32,457 bases of DNA from JBDIVL01 sp039794405 (GTDB lineage Bacteria; Planctomycetota; Brocadiia; Brocadiales; Brocadiaceae), in the NCBI GenBank assembly GCA_039794405.1, contig JBDIVL010000047.1, positions 1 through 32,457 on the forward strand, given 5' to 3'. This document shows, piece after piece, positions 24,559-32,457 of this stretch. The notes below the pieces were generated by a model. That model did no database searches. It was not told the DNA's origin and worked only from the letters and a program-made list of their open reading frames with translations. Position numbers and translations under genes: made by a program. Within the stretch, counting starts at the first letter, position 1, and every line of letters starts with the position of its first letter.

Positions 24559-24587
24559 GTAAAATAGTTTTATAATTATTATTTTAC
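24559..24587. promoter_or_regulatory. Operator-like inverted repeat in the gckA-greA divergent region
   Basis: GTAAAATA (24559-24566) and TATTTTAC (24580-24587) are perfect 8-bp inverted repeats separated by 13 bases, with a TATAAT-like hexamer at 24571-24576 between them. The site lies in the 279-base region between the divergent glycerate kinase and greA starts. It looks like a regulator-binding site over a promoter, but no matching -35 was found at the usual distance. Confidence 0.4.
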
Positions 24588-24642
24588 ATGAAATTTTTAA
24601 CATGACTATTTTTCCATTAGATAGCGGAATAGGAGAATGAGC

Positions 24643-26880
24643 ATGTCCGGTGAGTATTTTACAGATGGGGACAAGTCTAATATGAGCGAACTAGTATCCC
24701 TTATTAATAACGAACAATACGACAAATTGGAAGAAGCATGGCTGGAAATCATTGAATCTAACAACAAAGATCTCAGAACACTTCTCGATGTAGTTGATCT
24801 GCTTGCTAAACGTGACGAAAAAAAACGGGCCCACGATTTTCTCACAATGCTGGTACCTTATTACAAACAAAAAGGACTTTATCATGATGCTTTTGAGGTA
24901 TTAAAAAGAATATTGGAATACAACCCAAAAGAAAAAGGACTGATAAAAGAGGTTGCCGAATGTTATTCGAACATCTATAAAGATAGATCATATACAAAGA
25001 GCCTTGTTGAAAAAACATGCATGGAAACGGCATCTGATATTCGTGCCACAATGAAAAAATTGGAAAAGTATTTTTTCCTGGATTCCGGGGATTACATTTA
25101 TCATAAGAGCTGGGGAGTAGGTCAGGTAATCTCCATCGATACAGAAGGAGAAAAAGTAGTCATAAATTTCGAAAAAAAGAGTAATCACAGCATTGCCATG
25201 GATATCGCCTCAGATATATTGCAGAAGCTCGATAAAGATGATTTACTGGTAATGATCCATTCCCAAAAAGATGTACTGAATAAAATGATTACAGAAGACC
25301 CTGTTGGTTTGATTAGACTTACGATAAAGTACTTCAAAGGAAAGGCGTCTGTTTCCAATATAAAGAACCGGCTTACACCGGGTATTATGCCTGTTGAAGC
25401 ATGGAGCAAATGGTGGACAAGTACAAAAAAGTTGCTGAAAAAGGATCCTTATATAAAACTTACCGAAGGTACCCCCACCACCTCTTTCATAGAAATCCGA
25501 ACTACGCCGATGACACATCACAAAGAGATACTTGAAAAATTAGTCCATACCAAAGAAATTGATAAAAAGATAGAAATTACTAAAAAATATATTTCTGAGT
25601 TGAAAGATGCCGAACAGTGTACAGACACTCTTCGTGAGATATCGAGCCTCTTCGTAAAAGACGTTGACAGGTTATATGGTACAACACCTTCTATGGCTGT
25701 AGAATGTCTCTTACTCCTCGAAGAGATAGAAGGGTTCCTCAAAGGTGAACCTGCAAAATACAAAAATCGTATTGCAGCTTATATCTCTTCATCCGGGAAC
25801 CTTGCAGAAATCATCGACAATCTAAATATATTAGAATACAAAAAGGATCTCCTTAGTTTAATGAAAAAGGTCAAACCAGAAGGATGGCAGGAAGAGTTTG
25901 CTTCCCTATTCTTTATCAACGACGGCAATCTCTGGGAATTCATCATAAAAGAGTTGATTGCCGAGAAGACGCAGCATTCCCTTGAAAAAATCTCCTTAAA
26001 GATTTTTAATCAGTTCAACACATATCCGGAACACTACATTTGGTTTTGCAAAAATTGCATGCATGGACGGCATACTGAACTCTATCAAAATATCGATCCA
26101 GCCATAATGTTTAACAGGTTAATTGAACTGTTAGACAACACCAATTTTAAAATTCAGAAGGGACGCGATGGGGACTTAAAAACTATCGTTAATAAGATAA
26201 AAAATCTTCTAGAGGATGTTGGTACAGATTACGTTACAAAGATTCTCAATGATGCCAATGCGGAAAGTATTTTTGATATTGTTTCCAGTAGTAAAGGCTT
26301 AGAAGACTGGTTCAAAGTTTCCATAGAAAGTATCATCCATGACCGTTACGAAGATATATTCAAGAAACCGGGGCCACCAAGGTTGGATGAGAACAAAATC
26401 TACGTTACCCAAAAAGGTTACGAGAAGCGAAAGAAGGAATTTGACCATCTAATGAATATAGAATTCCCGGAAAATGCGCAAGATCTAGGAGAGGCCATTA
26501 GCAGGGGTGACCTGCGAGAAAATGCAGAATACAAGGCAGCACGGGAAAAACAAGCAATGCTCGTCGAAAAGGCCGAACGCATGAAGGCTGAATTACAAAA
26601 AGCAGTCATCATTGAACCACATTCCATCCAATCCAATATTATCTCCCCAGGCACAAAAGTTACCATAAAGCATCAGGGAAAGACAGAACTAGAGATGTAT
26701 ACCCTCTTGGGTCCTTGGGATGTTGATATTGAAAAAGGCATTATTTCTTACTTGTCTCCCGTTGGGAAAGGACTACTTAACAGAACGGTGGGAGAAGTTG
26801 TAACAATTAAGTTGCCCGATGGAGAATCTACGTACGAAATTGTCAAAATTGAGAATGCCCTAAATTCTACTTCCGTATAA
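24643..26880 (+). CDS. greA: Long PVC-type transcription elongation factor GreA
   Basis: This 745-residue protein carries a complete GreA at its C-terminus (about 586-745). The coiled-coil has IYVTQKGYEKRKKEF and the acidic tip ISRGDLRENAEYKAAREKQ, needed to stimulate RNA cleavage in backtracked RNA polymerase. The FKBP-like domain follows (TLLGPWDVDIEKGIISYLSP). The N-terminal 585 residues are mostly alpha-helical with TPR-like pieces. They include a segment near 148-200 (HKSWGVGQVISIDTEGEKVV) resembling a CarD/Tudor-like fold, and EAWSKWWTSTKKLLKKDP. Chlamydial GreA is about this long, as I recall, so this form seems to be shared across the PVC group. AGGAG lies seven bases before the ATG at 24643; the ATG six bases earlier is too close to it. 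Confidence 0.92.
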   Translation: MSGEYFTDGDKSNMSELVSLINNEQYDKLEEAWLEIIESNNKDLRTLLDVVDLLAKRDEKKRAHDFLTMLVPYYKQKGLYHDAFEVLKRILEYNPKEKGLIKEVAECYSNIYKDRSYTKSLVEKTCMETASDIRATMKKLEKYFFLDSGDYIYHKSWGVGQVISIDTEGEKVVINFEKKSNHSIAMDIASDILQKLDKDDLLVMIHSQKDVLNKMITEDPVGLIRLTIKYFKGKASVSNIKNRLTPGIMPVEAWSKWWTSTKKLLKKDPYIKLTEGTPTTSFIEIRTTPMTHHKEILEKLVHTKEIDKKIEITKKYISELKDAEQCTDTLREISSLFVKDVDRLYGTTPSMAVECLLLLEEIEGFLKGEPAKYKNRIAAYISSSGNLAEIIDNLNILEYKKDLLSLMKKVKPEGWQEEFASLFFINDGNLWEFIIKELIAEKTQHSLEKISLKIFNQFNTYPEHYIWFCKNCMHGRHTELYQNIDPAIMFNRLIELLDNTNFKIQKGRDGDLKTIVNKIKNLLEDVGTDYVTKILNDANAESIFDIVSSSKGLEDWFKVSIESIIHDRYEDIFKKPGPPRLDENKIYVTQKGYEKRKKEFDHLMNIEFPENAQDLGEAISRGDLRENAEYKAAREKQAMLVEKAERMKAELQKAVIIEPHSIQSNIISPGTKVTIKHQGKTELEMYTLLGPWDVDIEKGIISYLSPVGKGLLNRTVGEVVTIKLPDGESTYEIVKIENALNSTSV

Positions 26881-26980
26881 TAAGCCAGGCCATTTTACCG
26901 GAACAGAATATCAAACATTGCTTGTGCTTGAGAGATTTTAGTAGCTTATAATGCCAAAAAGGTAATTTTTGTAAGTATGA

Positions 26981-27053
26981 TAGCGGTGGAGGGACTCGAA
27001 CCCCCGGCACGCGGCTTATGAGTCCGCTGCTCTACCACCTGAGCTACACCGCC
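26981..27053 (-). tRNA. tRNA-Met (CAT anticodon, elongator)
   Basis: A 73-base cloverleaf reads on the minus strand. The acceptor is GGCGGTG paired with CACCGCT, with a G-U at the first pair and discriminator A. The D arm is GCTC/GAGC, the anticodon loop CTCATAA (CAT), and the T arm GGGGG-TTCGAGT-CCCTC. CCA is not encoded. The acceptor and T arm resemble the Bacillus elongator tRNA-Met. It lacks the initiator hallmarks (unpaired first base and three G-C pairs above the anticodon loop). The pair closing the anticodon loop is A-G, a mismatch. It is opposite in strand to greA and polA. Confidence 0.95.
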
Positions 27054-27225
27054 ACTCATGTTTATCTTATTAAGATTGAGGTGTGTTTCAGGAATGAAAC
27101 GAGAAAAGTACTGATCTACAGAGTTAAATAATGAAATCTAAGACAGTAAAAGAATAACACTTCTTCTCAATATTTTCAAGGAAAAACAACTGATAAATTT
27201 TTCAGAAAATTTATCTAATTTTAAC

Positions 27226-27254
27226 TTGACAATATTTTCCCAAAATGATATTAT
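27226..27254 (+). promoter_or_regulatory. Strong sigma-70 promoter
   Basis: A consensus TTGACA (27226-27231) is separated by exactly 17 bases from TATTAT (27249-27254). This is the best promoter in the window. Transcription would begin near 27261, about 330 bases before polA, so it drives an RNA that starts with the structured region below and may read on into polA-coaE-rho. Confidence 0.75.
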
Positions 27255-27260
27255 TCTATC

Positions 27261-27450
27261 CTAAAGTTCGACATTACTATTTCTTTGTGGTTGATAGTAG
27301 GTTGTCCAGCCCAAAGTTAGCAGATCTGTAAGCTAACCTTTCCTTGCAGGTAGTTATTCTGGCATTTTCCAAGGCCGCGAACTAATGATTTGGCGCCTCT
27401 ATGGTAATTTGCAATGCTTAGTTTTCCACAATAAAGAAATAATGTGTAAA
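27261..27450 (+). ncRNA. Candidate structured RNA upstream of polA (6S-like closing stem)
   Basis: Just after a consensus promoter, the two ends of a roughly 180-base stretch pair. ACATTA (27271-27276) pairs with TAATGT (27440-27445), TTTCTTT (27280-27286) with AAAGAAA (27433-27439), and GTGG (27287-27290) with CCAC (27426-27429), with three-base bulges. Inside is a hairpin GTTAGC (27317-27322) / GCTAAC with AAA/TTT extension across a bulge, and a further possible arm CCAA (27369-27372) / TTGG (27390-27393). No credible coding sequence is present. The length and closing stem recall 6S RNA, but the interior branches, so it might instead be another small RNA or a polA leader. Family is unassigned. 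Confidence 0.5.
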
Positions 27451-27590
27451 TAAATTTTACGGTAATCCCCTCATTTTGCCTTGCCTAGTATTTGCCTGTC
27501 ATATACAAATTGTTCTTGAGCAAATTTTGATGATATGAAAGGCTTTATCGAGAACCATTTAGTATGACGAAATAACGCTGCTAACTGAAA

Positions 27591-30257
27591 ATGCTAGAGC
27601 GATTTTATATTATAGACGGACATTCATATTGCTACCAGGCTTTTTATGCTATCACGGCAAGACTTACAACACCTGATGGAAGACCAGTAAATGCAGTATA
27701 TGGCTTTACAAGGATGTTACAAAAATTGCTTAGGGAGCATCACCCTGAGTATATAGCTGTGGTATTTGATACAAAATGTGCTACCCACAGACACACAAAC
27801 TATAGTGAGTATAAAGCAAACCGTAAGCCAACACCGGACGAATTACAGGTACAAATTCCTCTGATCTACAAGATTGTCAGAGCATACAATATTCCAATTT
27901 ATGCAGTGAAGGGATATGAAGCTGATGATGTAATTAGTACCTTCGTTAAAAAATTGTCTGACAAACACATCGAGATAGTAATAGTAACTTCCGATAAAGA
28001 CATGGAACAATTGTTAAGCCCACAGGTAAAAATCTATAATGTAAAGAAGGATATGATAATTGACCAGGAAGTCCTCCTAAAAGAGAAAGGTATACGTCCA
28101 GACCAGGTGGTAGACGTACTGGCGCTTTCAGGAGATACAGTAGACAATGTACCTGGAGTACCAGGTATTGGCAGTAAAACAGCACTGGAACTTATCCAAA
28201 AATGGGGATCACTGGAACTTGTCCTTACAAATGTTGACCAAATTCGCGGAAAGAAAAAACAGGAGAATTTGAGGTTATTTGCGGATCAGGCCAGGTTTTC
28301 TCAAACACTTTTGAAACTTTATAATGATATCCCCATTCAAATAGATATGGATTGCTGCAGGGTAAGGAACACAAAAGATTTGAAGCTAAAAAACCTGTTC
28401 AGGGAATTAGGGTTTAATACATTCCTTACAGATATGGTTACAACGGCACAAACAGAGGAAACACATTATCATCTTATAAATACCGTAGAGAAGTTTAGCG
28501 AATTTCTTGATATATTGACAAACCAAAGGGTATTTGCTGTAGATTTGGAAACAACCAATATCAATCCTCTTAAGGCACAGATAGTAGGCATCTCATTTTC
28601 CTTTCAACCAAGAGAAGCTTATTATATACCTTTAAAGGCACCGGAAGGAATTCAACATTTAGACACTAACACCGTGCTTTCAAAAGTTCGGACAGTTTTA
28701 GAAGACGAAAATGTCAAAAAAATTGGACAAAATATTAAATATGACCTTTTGGTACTGAAAAACAATAATATATTACTGCAAGGAATTGTATTTGATACCA
28801 TGGTAGCTTCTTACCTTCTTAATCCGGTAAAAAGGAATCATAATCTGGACGATCTGGCATTTGAATATTTGTCTTATAAAACAATACCAATTTCAGAATT
28901 AATAGGTTCCGGGAGAGAACAAGTTACGATGGATCATGTGGATATAGACAAGATCTGTCAATACGCATGTCAGGACGCCGATATCGCATTCCGACTGGCT
29001 GGTGAAATGGAACCCCGTCTCAAAAAAGAAGGACTGTGGCATTTATTCCAGAGTGTAGAAATTCCTTTAATTTATGTTTTAGCTGAGATGGAATGGAATG
29101 GTATATGTGTAGATACACATATTCTATATGAAATATCCTGTAATTTATCTATAAAATTGCAGCAATTTGAAAAAGAAATTTATACCTTGGCAAACCATGA
29201 GTTTAACATTGGCTCTCCGAAGCAATTGAGAGAAATCCTCTTTGAAAAACTTGCATTGCCGCAACAAAGACGTACCAAGACTGGTTTATCAACCGATGCG
29301 AATGTGCTTACTGCCCTAGCCTGGCATCACCCACTGCCTAAATTGGTATTGGAATATAGGCAACTGATAAAATTGAAAAATACTTATGCAGATGCCTTAC
29401 CAAATATGATAAATCAGAATACCGGCCGGGTACATACAACCTTTAATCAAACAGTAACAGCTACTGGACGGCTCAGTAGCAGCGAACCGAATCTTCAAAA
29501 TATTCCTATCCGGACTGATATTGGAAGGCAAATTCGAAGTGCTTTTGTCCTTTGTGAGGAGGATGCCGTATTTCTGTCAGCAGATTATTCACAAATCGAA
29601 TTACGCATCCTAGCACACTTTTCTGAAGATAAGGCTTTGGTAGCAGCATTTCAACAAGATAAGGATATTCATGCATCTGTTGCCTCCACCATTTACAATG
29701 TTCCAATAGAACAAGTAACTTCCGAAATGAGAAGAAACGCAAAGGCAGTTAATTTTGGGATCATTTACGGGCTTAATGAATTTGGACTTTCCAGGGATAC
29801 AGGACTACCTTTGAAAGAGGCCCGTGAGTTCATTGATGCTTATTTTAACTTATACCATGGTGTAAAAAGGTTTCGGGATAAAGTTATAGAAGAAGCGAGA
29901 ACTTGTGGATATGTGAAAACGCTTTTTAACAGAAAGCGATTTGTTCCAGACCTTCGTTCCGGGCATAAAAAACGCAGAAGCCTTGCAGAACGTATTGCCG
30001 TTAACACTATTATTCAAGGTTCAGCGGCCGATTTAATAAAGGTTGCAATGAACAATATCCACTCACAAATGAAAAAGGCTCAATATGGAGCAAAAATGCT
30101 ACTCCAGATACACGATGAACTACTCTTTGAGGTAAAAAAAGATACGCTAGCACTGGTGCATTCTATGATAGAGGATGAAATGAGTCATGCCGTCACACTT
30201 AACGTCCCAATTAAAATAAACATAAAGTTTGGGAAAAACTGGATGGAAACGGAATGA
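27591..30257 (+). CDS. polA: DNA polymerase I
   Basis: This full-length 888-residue PolA fills gaps in replication and repair. The 5'-nuclease domain (1-290) has YIIDGHSYCYQAFYA, GYEADDVIST and LSGDTVDNVPGVPGIG. The 3'-5' exonuclease domain is intact: AVDLETTN (DxE near 317), IGQNIKYD near 380, and YACQDAD near 457. Proofreading is therefore expected, unlike in several bacteria where it is dead. The polymerase domain has motif A ADYSQIELRILAHF (about 664), motif B RRNAKAVNFGIIYG (about 714) and motif C QIHDELLFEV (about 838). It heads polA-coaE-rho, overlapping coaE by four bases. No clear Shine-Dalgarno sequence is seen before the ATG. Confidence 0.98.
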   Translation: MLERFYIIDGHSYCYQAFYAITARLTTPDGRPVNAVYGFTRMLQKLLREHHPEYIAVVFDTKCATHRHTNYSEYKANRKPTPDELQVQIPLIYKIVRAYNIPIYAVKGYEADDVISTFVKKLSDKHIEIVIVTSDKDMEQLLSPQVKIYNVKKDMIIDQEVLLKEKGIRPDQVVDVLALSGDTVDNVPGVPGIGSKTALELIQKWGSLELVLTNVDQIRGKKKQENLRLFADQARFSQTLLKLYNDIPIQIDMDCCRVRNTKDLKLKNLFRELGFNTFLTDMVTTAQTEETHYHLINTVEKFSEFLDILTNQRVFAVDLETTNINPLKAQIVGISFSFQPREAYYIPLKAPEGIQHLDTNTVLSKVRTVLEDENVKKIGQNIKYDLLVLKNNNILLQGIVFDTMVASYLLNPVKRNHNLDDLAFEYLSYKTIPISELIGSGREQVTMDHVDIDKICQYACQDADIAFRLAGEMEPRLKKEGLWHLFQSVEIPLIYVLAEMEWNGICVDTHILYEISCNLSIKLQQFEKEIYTLANHEFNIGSPKQLREILFEKLALPQQRRTKTGLSTDANVLTALAWHHPLPKLVLEYRQLIKLKNTYADALPNMINQNTGRVHTTFNQTVTATGRLSSSEPNLQNIPIRTDIGRQIRSAFVLCEEDAVFLSADYSQIELRILAHFSEDKALVAAFQQDKDIHASVASTIYNVPIEQVTSEMRRNAKAVNFGIIYGLNEFGLSRDTGLPLKEAREFIDAYFNLYHGVKRFRDKVIEEARTCGYVKTLFNRKRFVPDLRSGHKKRRSLAERIAVNTIIQGSAADLIKVAMNNIHSQMKKAQYGAKMLLQIHDELLFEVKKDTLALVHSMIEDEMSHAVTLNVPIKINIKFGKNWMETE

Positions 30258-30886
30258 ATTATAAACCCAAGATTATTGGCATAACGGGCGGCATATCGAG
30301 TGGTAAAAGTAGCGTAGCCCGCATGCTCGCTTCATTGGGAGCTGAATGTATTGATGCCGATGAGATGTGCCATCGGTTAATCCTTGCAAAAGGATTAAAA
30401 GATAAGATTACAGAAAGGTTTGGAAATACGGTTCTAGACACTTATGGTAAAATTGATCGTACGCAACTTGCAGAAATTGTATTTCAAGACAAGACTTCTC
30501 TGGATGACCTATGCAGCATTTTACATCCGGTCGTTATCGATCAAATAAAATCAAGGATCGTTGAGATGGAAAAGCAAGGAAGGCGAAAGGCCATCGTTAT
30601 TGATGCAGCTCTCTTAGAAGAATCCGATCTTTCGCTGATGTGTGATTTCGTCGTTTTTATAAACACAGGAAAAGATAACCGGTTAAAGAGAAGCCAAACC
30701 GGTAGGCATTGGCCAGAAGGGGAATTAGAAAAAAGAGAGCGTTTTCAAATGTCATTGGAAGATAAAAAGAAAAAAGCTGATTATATCATTGACAATAACT
30801 TTTCGACAGATGACACCTTTAGACAAGTAAAAGAATTTTGGAAAAATTATATTGAAGAAGTCCCATTTTTAAAACTAAGGAGGTAA
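30254..30886 (+). CDS. coaE: Dephospho-CoA kinase
   Basis: This 210-residue P-loop kinase performs the last step of coenzyme A synthesis, phosphorylating the 3'-OH of dephospho-CoA. Walker A GGISSGKS is at residues 12-19, followed by CIDADEMCH, typical of CoaE, LHPVVIDQIK in the middle, and the lid arginines in LKRSQTGRHWPEGELEKRERFQMS. The insertion of TGRHWPEGELEKRE differs a little from the common RMxxRDxxxxEEA pattern. The ATG overlaps the polA stop (ATGA), and the rho ribosome site overlaps the coaE stop, so the three genes are tightly coupled. Confidence 0.94.
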   Translation: MNYKPKIIGITGGISSGKSSVARMLASLGAECIDADEMCHRLILAKGLKDKITERFGNTVLDTYGKIDRTQLAEIVFQDKTSLDDLCSILHPVVIDQIKSRIVEMEKQGRRKAIVIDAALLEESDLSLMCDFVVFINTGKDNRLKRSQTGRHWPEGELEKRERFQMSLEDKKKKADYIIDNNFSTDDTFRQVKEFWKNYIEEVPFLKLRR

Positions 30887-30893
30887 AATTGAC

Positions 30894-32228
30894 ATGGTAG
30901 TTACCAGTGGTAAAAAAGAACCTATGCCTGTAGACCAGGAAACAAATGAAAAGTATGAGGAAATCAAACGAGGAGAAATGCATATCACAGAATTGCAGAA
31001 AATGACCATTAAGGAACTACAAGAAACGGCAAAGAGAGAAGGTATTAAAGATTACACAGGGCTGAAAAAACAAGACTTAATCTTTAAAATCCTTAAAGAA
31101 AGGGTTAATCAGAATGGTCTTATGTATGGAGAGGGCGTTGTAGAAGTACTTCCTGAAGGGTTTGGATTTCTCCGATCACCGGATTACAATTATCTACCTT
31201 GTCCGGATGACATTTATATCTCTCCATCACAGATCCGCCGGTTTGGTATCCGGACAGGTGCTATCGTATCAGGTCAAATCAGACCACCAAAGGATACAGA
31301 AAGATATTTTGCCTTACTGCGGGTAGAGGCTATTAATTTTGAGAATCCAGAAATAATGGGAGAAAAGATTATATTTGATGATCTGACCCCCTTGCATCCA
31401 ACGGAAAGACTCTTTTTAGAAAAAGAGTCAGCAGAACTTGAGACAAGAATCATGGATCTTGTTACCCCTATCGGAAAAGGGCAAAGAGGCCTTATTGTTG
31501 CGCCACCCCGCACCGGTAAAACGGTATTATTGCAAAAAATTGCCAACAGTATCAGAAAGAACCACCCAGAGGTTTATTTGATCATCCTCTTAATTGATGA
31601 AAGGCCAGAAGAGGTAACAGATATGGACCGTTCTGTTGACGCTGAGGTTATCGGCTCTACCTTTGATGAACCTGCAAGCAGGCACATTCAAGTAGCTGAA
31701 ATGGTAATTGAAAAGGCAAAGCGAATGGTAGAGTATGGTAGAGATGTCGTTGTTTTACTTGATTCGATCACAAGATTGGCAAGGGCGTACAATACTGAAG
31801 TTCCTCACAGCGGGAAGATCCTTTCTGGTGGTGTGGATGCTAGTGCACTCCAAAAACCTAAGAGATTTTTTGGGGCAGCAAGAAATATTGAAGAGGGCGG
31901 AAGTCTTACCATTATTGCAACAGCACTCATTGATACGGGAAGCAGGATGGACGAGGTCATTTTCGAGGAATTTAAAGGTACAGGAAATATGGAACTCCAT
32001 TTAGACAGAAAATTGGCGGATCGCAGATTATTTCCCGCTATAGACATTACCCGTTCTGGCACTCGAAAAGAGGAGTTAATCGTAAACCCTGAAGAGATTA
32101 AACGCATGTGGATGCTCCGAAAAGTACTTAACGAAATGAACCCAGCAGAGGCTATGGAATTGCTGAAAAATAGGTTAGCCAAAACAAAAACGAATGCCGA
32201 GTTTCTTATGACAATGAATATTGCTTAA
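30894..32228 (+). CDS. rho: Transcription termination factor Rho
   Basis: This 444-residue hexameric RNA helicase terminates transcription of unstructured RNAs. A short N-terminal lead is followed by the Rho N domain (about 20-65, ELQKMTIKELQETAKREG), then a cold-shock-like RNA-binding domain (about 75-150) with VLPEGFGFLRSPDYNY. The RecA-type ATPase has Walker A APPRTGKT at about 203-210, LLIDERPEEVTDM, and the Q- and R-loop regions. AGGAGG overlaps the coaE stop, eleven bases before the ATG. It is the last gene of polA-coaE-rho. All catalytic motifs are present. Confidence 0.98.
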   Translation: MVVTSGKKEPMPVDQETNEKYEEIKRGEMHITELQKMTIKELQETAKREGIKDYTGLKKQDLIFKILKERVNQNGLMYGEGVVEVLPEGFGFLRSPDYNYLPCPDDIYISPSQIRRFGIRTGAIVSGQIRPPKDTERYFALLRVEAINFENPEIMGEKIIFDDLTPLHPTERLFLEKESAELETRIMDLVTPIGKGQRGLIVAPPRTGKTVLLQKIANSIRKNHPEVYLIILLIDERPEEVTDMDRSVDAEVIGSTFDEPASRHIQVAEMVIEKAKRMVEYGRDVVVLLDSITRLARAYNTEVPHSGKILSGGVDASALQKPKRFFGAARNIEEGGSLTIIATALIDTGSRMDEVIFEEFKGTGNMELHLDRKLADRRLFPAIDITRSGTRKEELIVNPEEIKRMWMLRKVLNEMNPAEAMELLKNRLAKTKTNAEFLMTMNIA

Positions 32229-32235
32229 GTCAGTA

Positions 32236-32330
32236 CCACCCGCATAGCGGGTGGCTGATTAGCCCTACAAGGGCATTGTTACCGGTATCCCTTAAGGGAT
32301 GACATGCAATTCTCAACTTATGAGGAATGC
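32236..32330. repeat. Run of four hairpins after rho
   Basis: Four stems follow one another. CCACCCGC-ATA-GCGGGTGG lies at 32236-32254, GCCCT-ACA-AGGGC at 32262-32274, the perfect palindrome ATCCCTTAAGGGAT at 32287-32300, and an imperfect GCAATTCTCA / TGAGGAATGC pair at 32306-32330. No T-run follows the first. Such trains of hairpins are typical of REP/IS200-type ends, and the first could also end the rho transcript. The remaining bases to the window edge show no gene. Confidence 0.55.
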
Positions 32331-32457
32331 TTAATTCGCTTAGTTAATAATGTAAATTACGCTTTACCATGATTACCACCCTCTACACGTGCTCACCTAA
32401 AAGGGATTACTTAAGGCCGAGTCATATTTGTCTTCTATCGACTCACTATCCTCTTGA

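Noticed and set aside
26981..27053. Initiator tRNA-fMet or tRNA-Ile2 (lysidine CAT)
   Set aside because: The first acceptor pair can form (G-U) and the three G-C anticodon pairs of initiators are absent; acceptor and T arm resemble elongator tRNA-Met more than Ile2.
27421..27431. DnaA-box-like TTTTCCACA suggesting an origin
   Set aside because: A single near match with no cluster, no dnaA/dnaN and no clear AT-rich unwinding element.
27385..27453. 22-residue open frame inside the candidate RNA
   Set aside because: No ribosome binding site, very short, and it runs across the paired 3' arm of the closing stem.

Overview
This is a bacterial chromosome segment of moderate to low GC, densely packed with housekeeping genes. 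Two features point to the Planctomycetes-Verrucomicrobia-Chlamydiae (PVC) group. One is a very long GreA: about 585 extra N-terminal residues in front of a normal GreA, as I recall from chlamydiae. The other is a polA-coaE-rho gene order that I also recall from chlamydiae. A short basic protein of the kind seen in planctomycetes lies next to an aminotransferase gene. An archaeal-type PEP carboxylase, two PilT-type ATPases and TldD/TldE fit an anammox-type planctomycete (Brocadiales). That finer placement is inference from gene content, not from a marker-gene alignment.

Layout, left to right. Positions 19-10068 are all on the minus strand. Read in transcription order they are ligA, tldD and pilT (a tight operon), a 364-base gap with an inverted-repeat element, pilU and tldE, a gap with REP-like hairpins, a UbiA-family prenyltransferase, and a B12-binding radical SAM enzyme. 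Positions 10281-12510 hold a plus-strand operon: a membrane-anchored protein with a SPOR-like tail, the small basic protein, and a class I aminotransferase. Positions 12659-24363 return to the minus strand: a HAD phosphatase, then an envelope pair (TlpA thioredoxin followed by a LolA-like protein), ClpB, DapB, a rhomboid protease, an LptF/LptG permease with a large coiled-coil insertion, PEP carboxylase and glycerate 2-kinase. From 24643 the strand is mostly plus: long GreA, a minus-strand tRNA-Met, a strong promoter in front of a probable structured RNA, then polA-coaE-rho and a run of hairpins at the right edge.

Functional themes are DNA replication and repair (LigA, PolA), transcription (GreA, Rho), protein quality control (ClpB, TldD/TldE, rhomboid), envelope biogenesis (LptF/G, LolA-like, UbiA), type IV pilus retraction (PilT, PilU), and carbon entry at the phosphoglycerate/PEP node (glycerate 2-kinase and PEP carboxylase).

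The least explained pieces are the candidate RNA at about 27261-27450, the 128-bp inverted-repeat element between the two pilus ATPase genes, the coiled-coil LptF/G and the long GreA. I saw no CRISPR array, rRNA, prophage or intact transposase gene.
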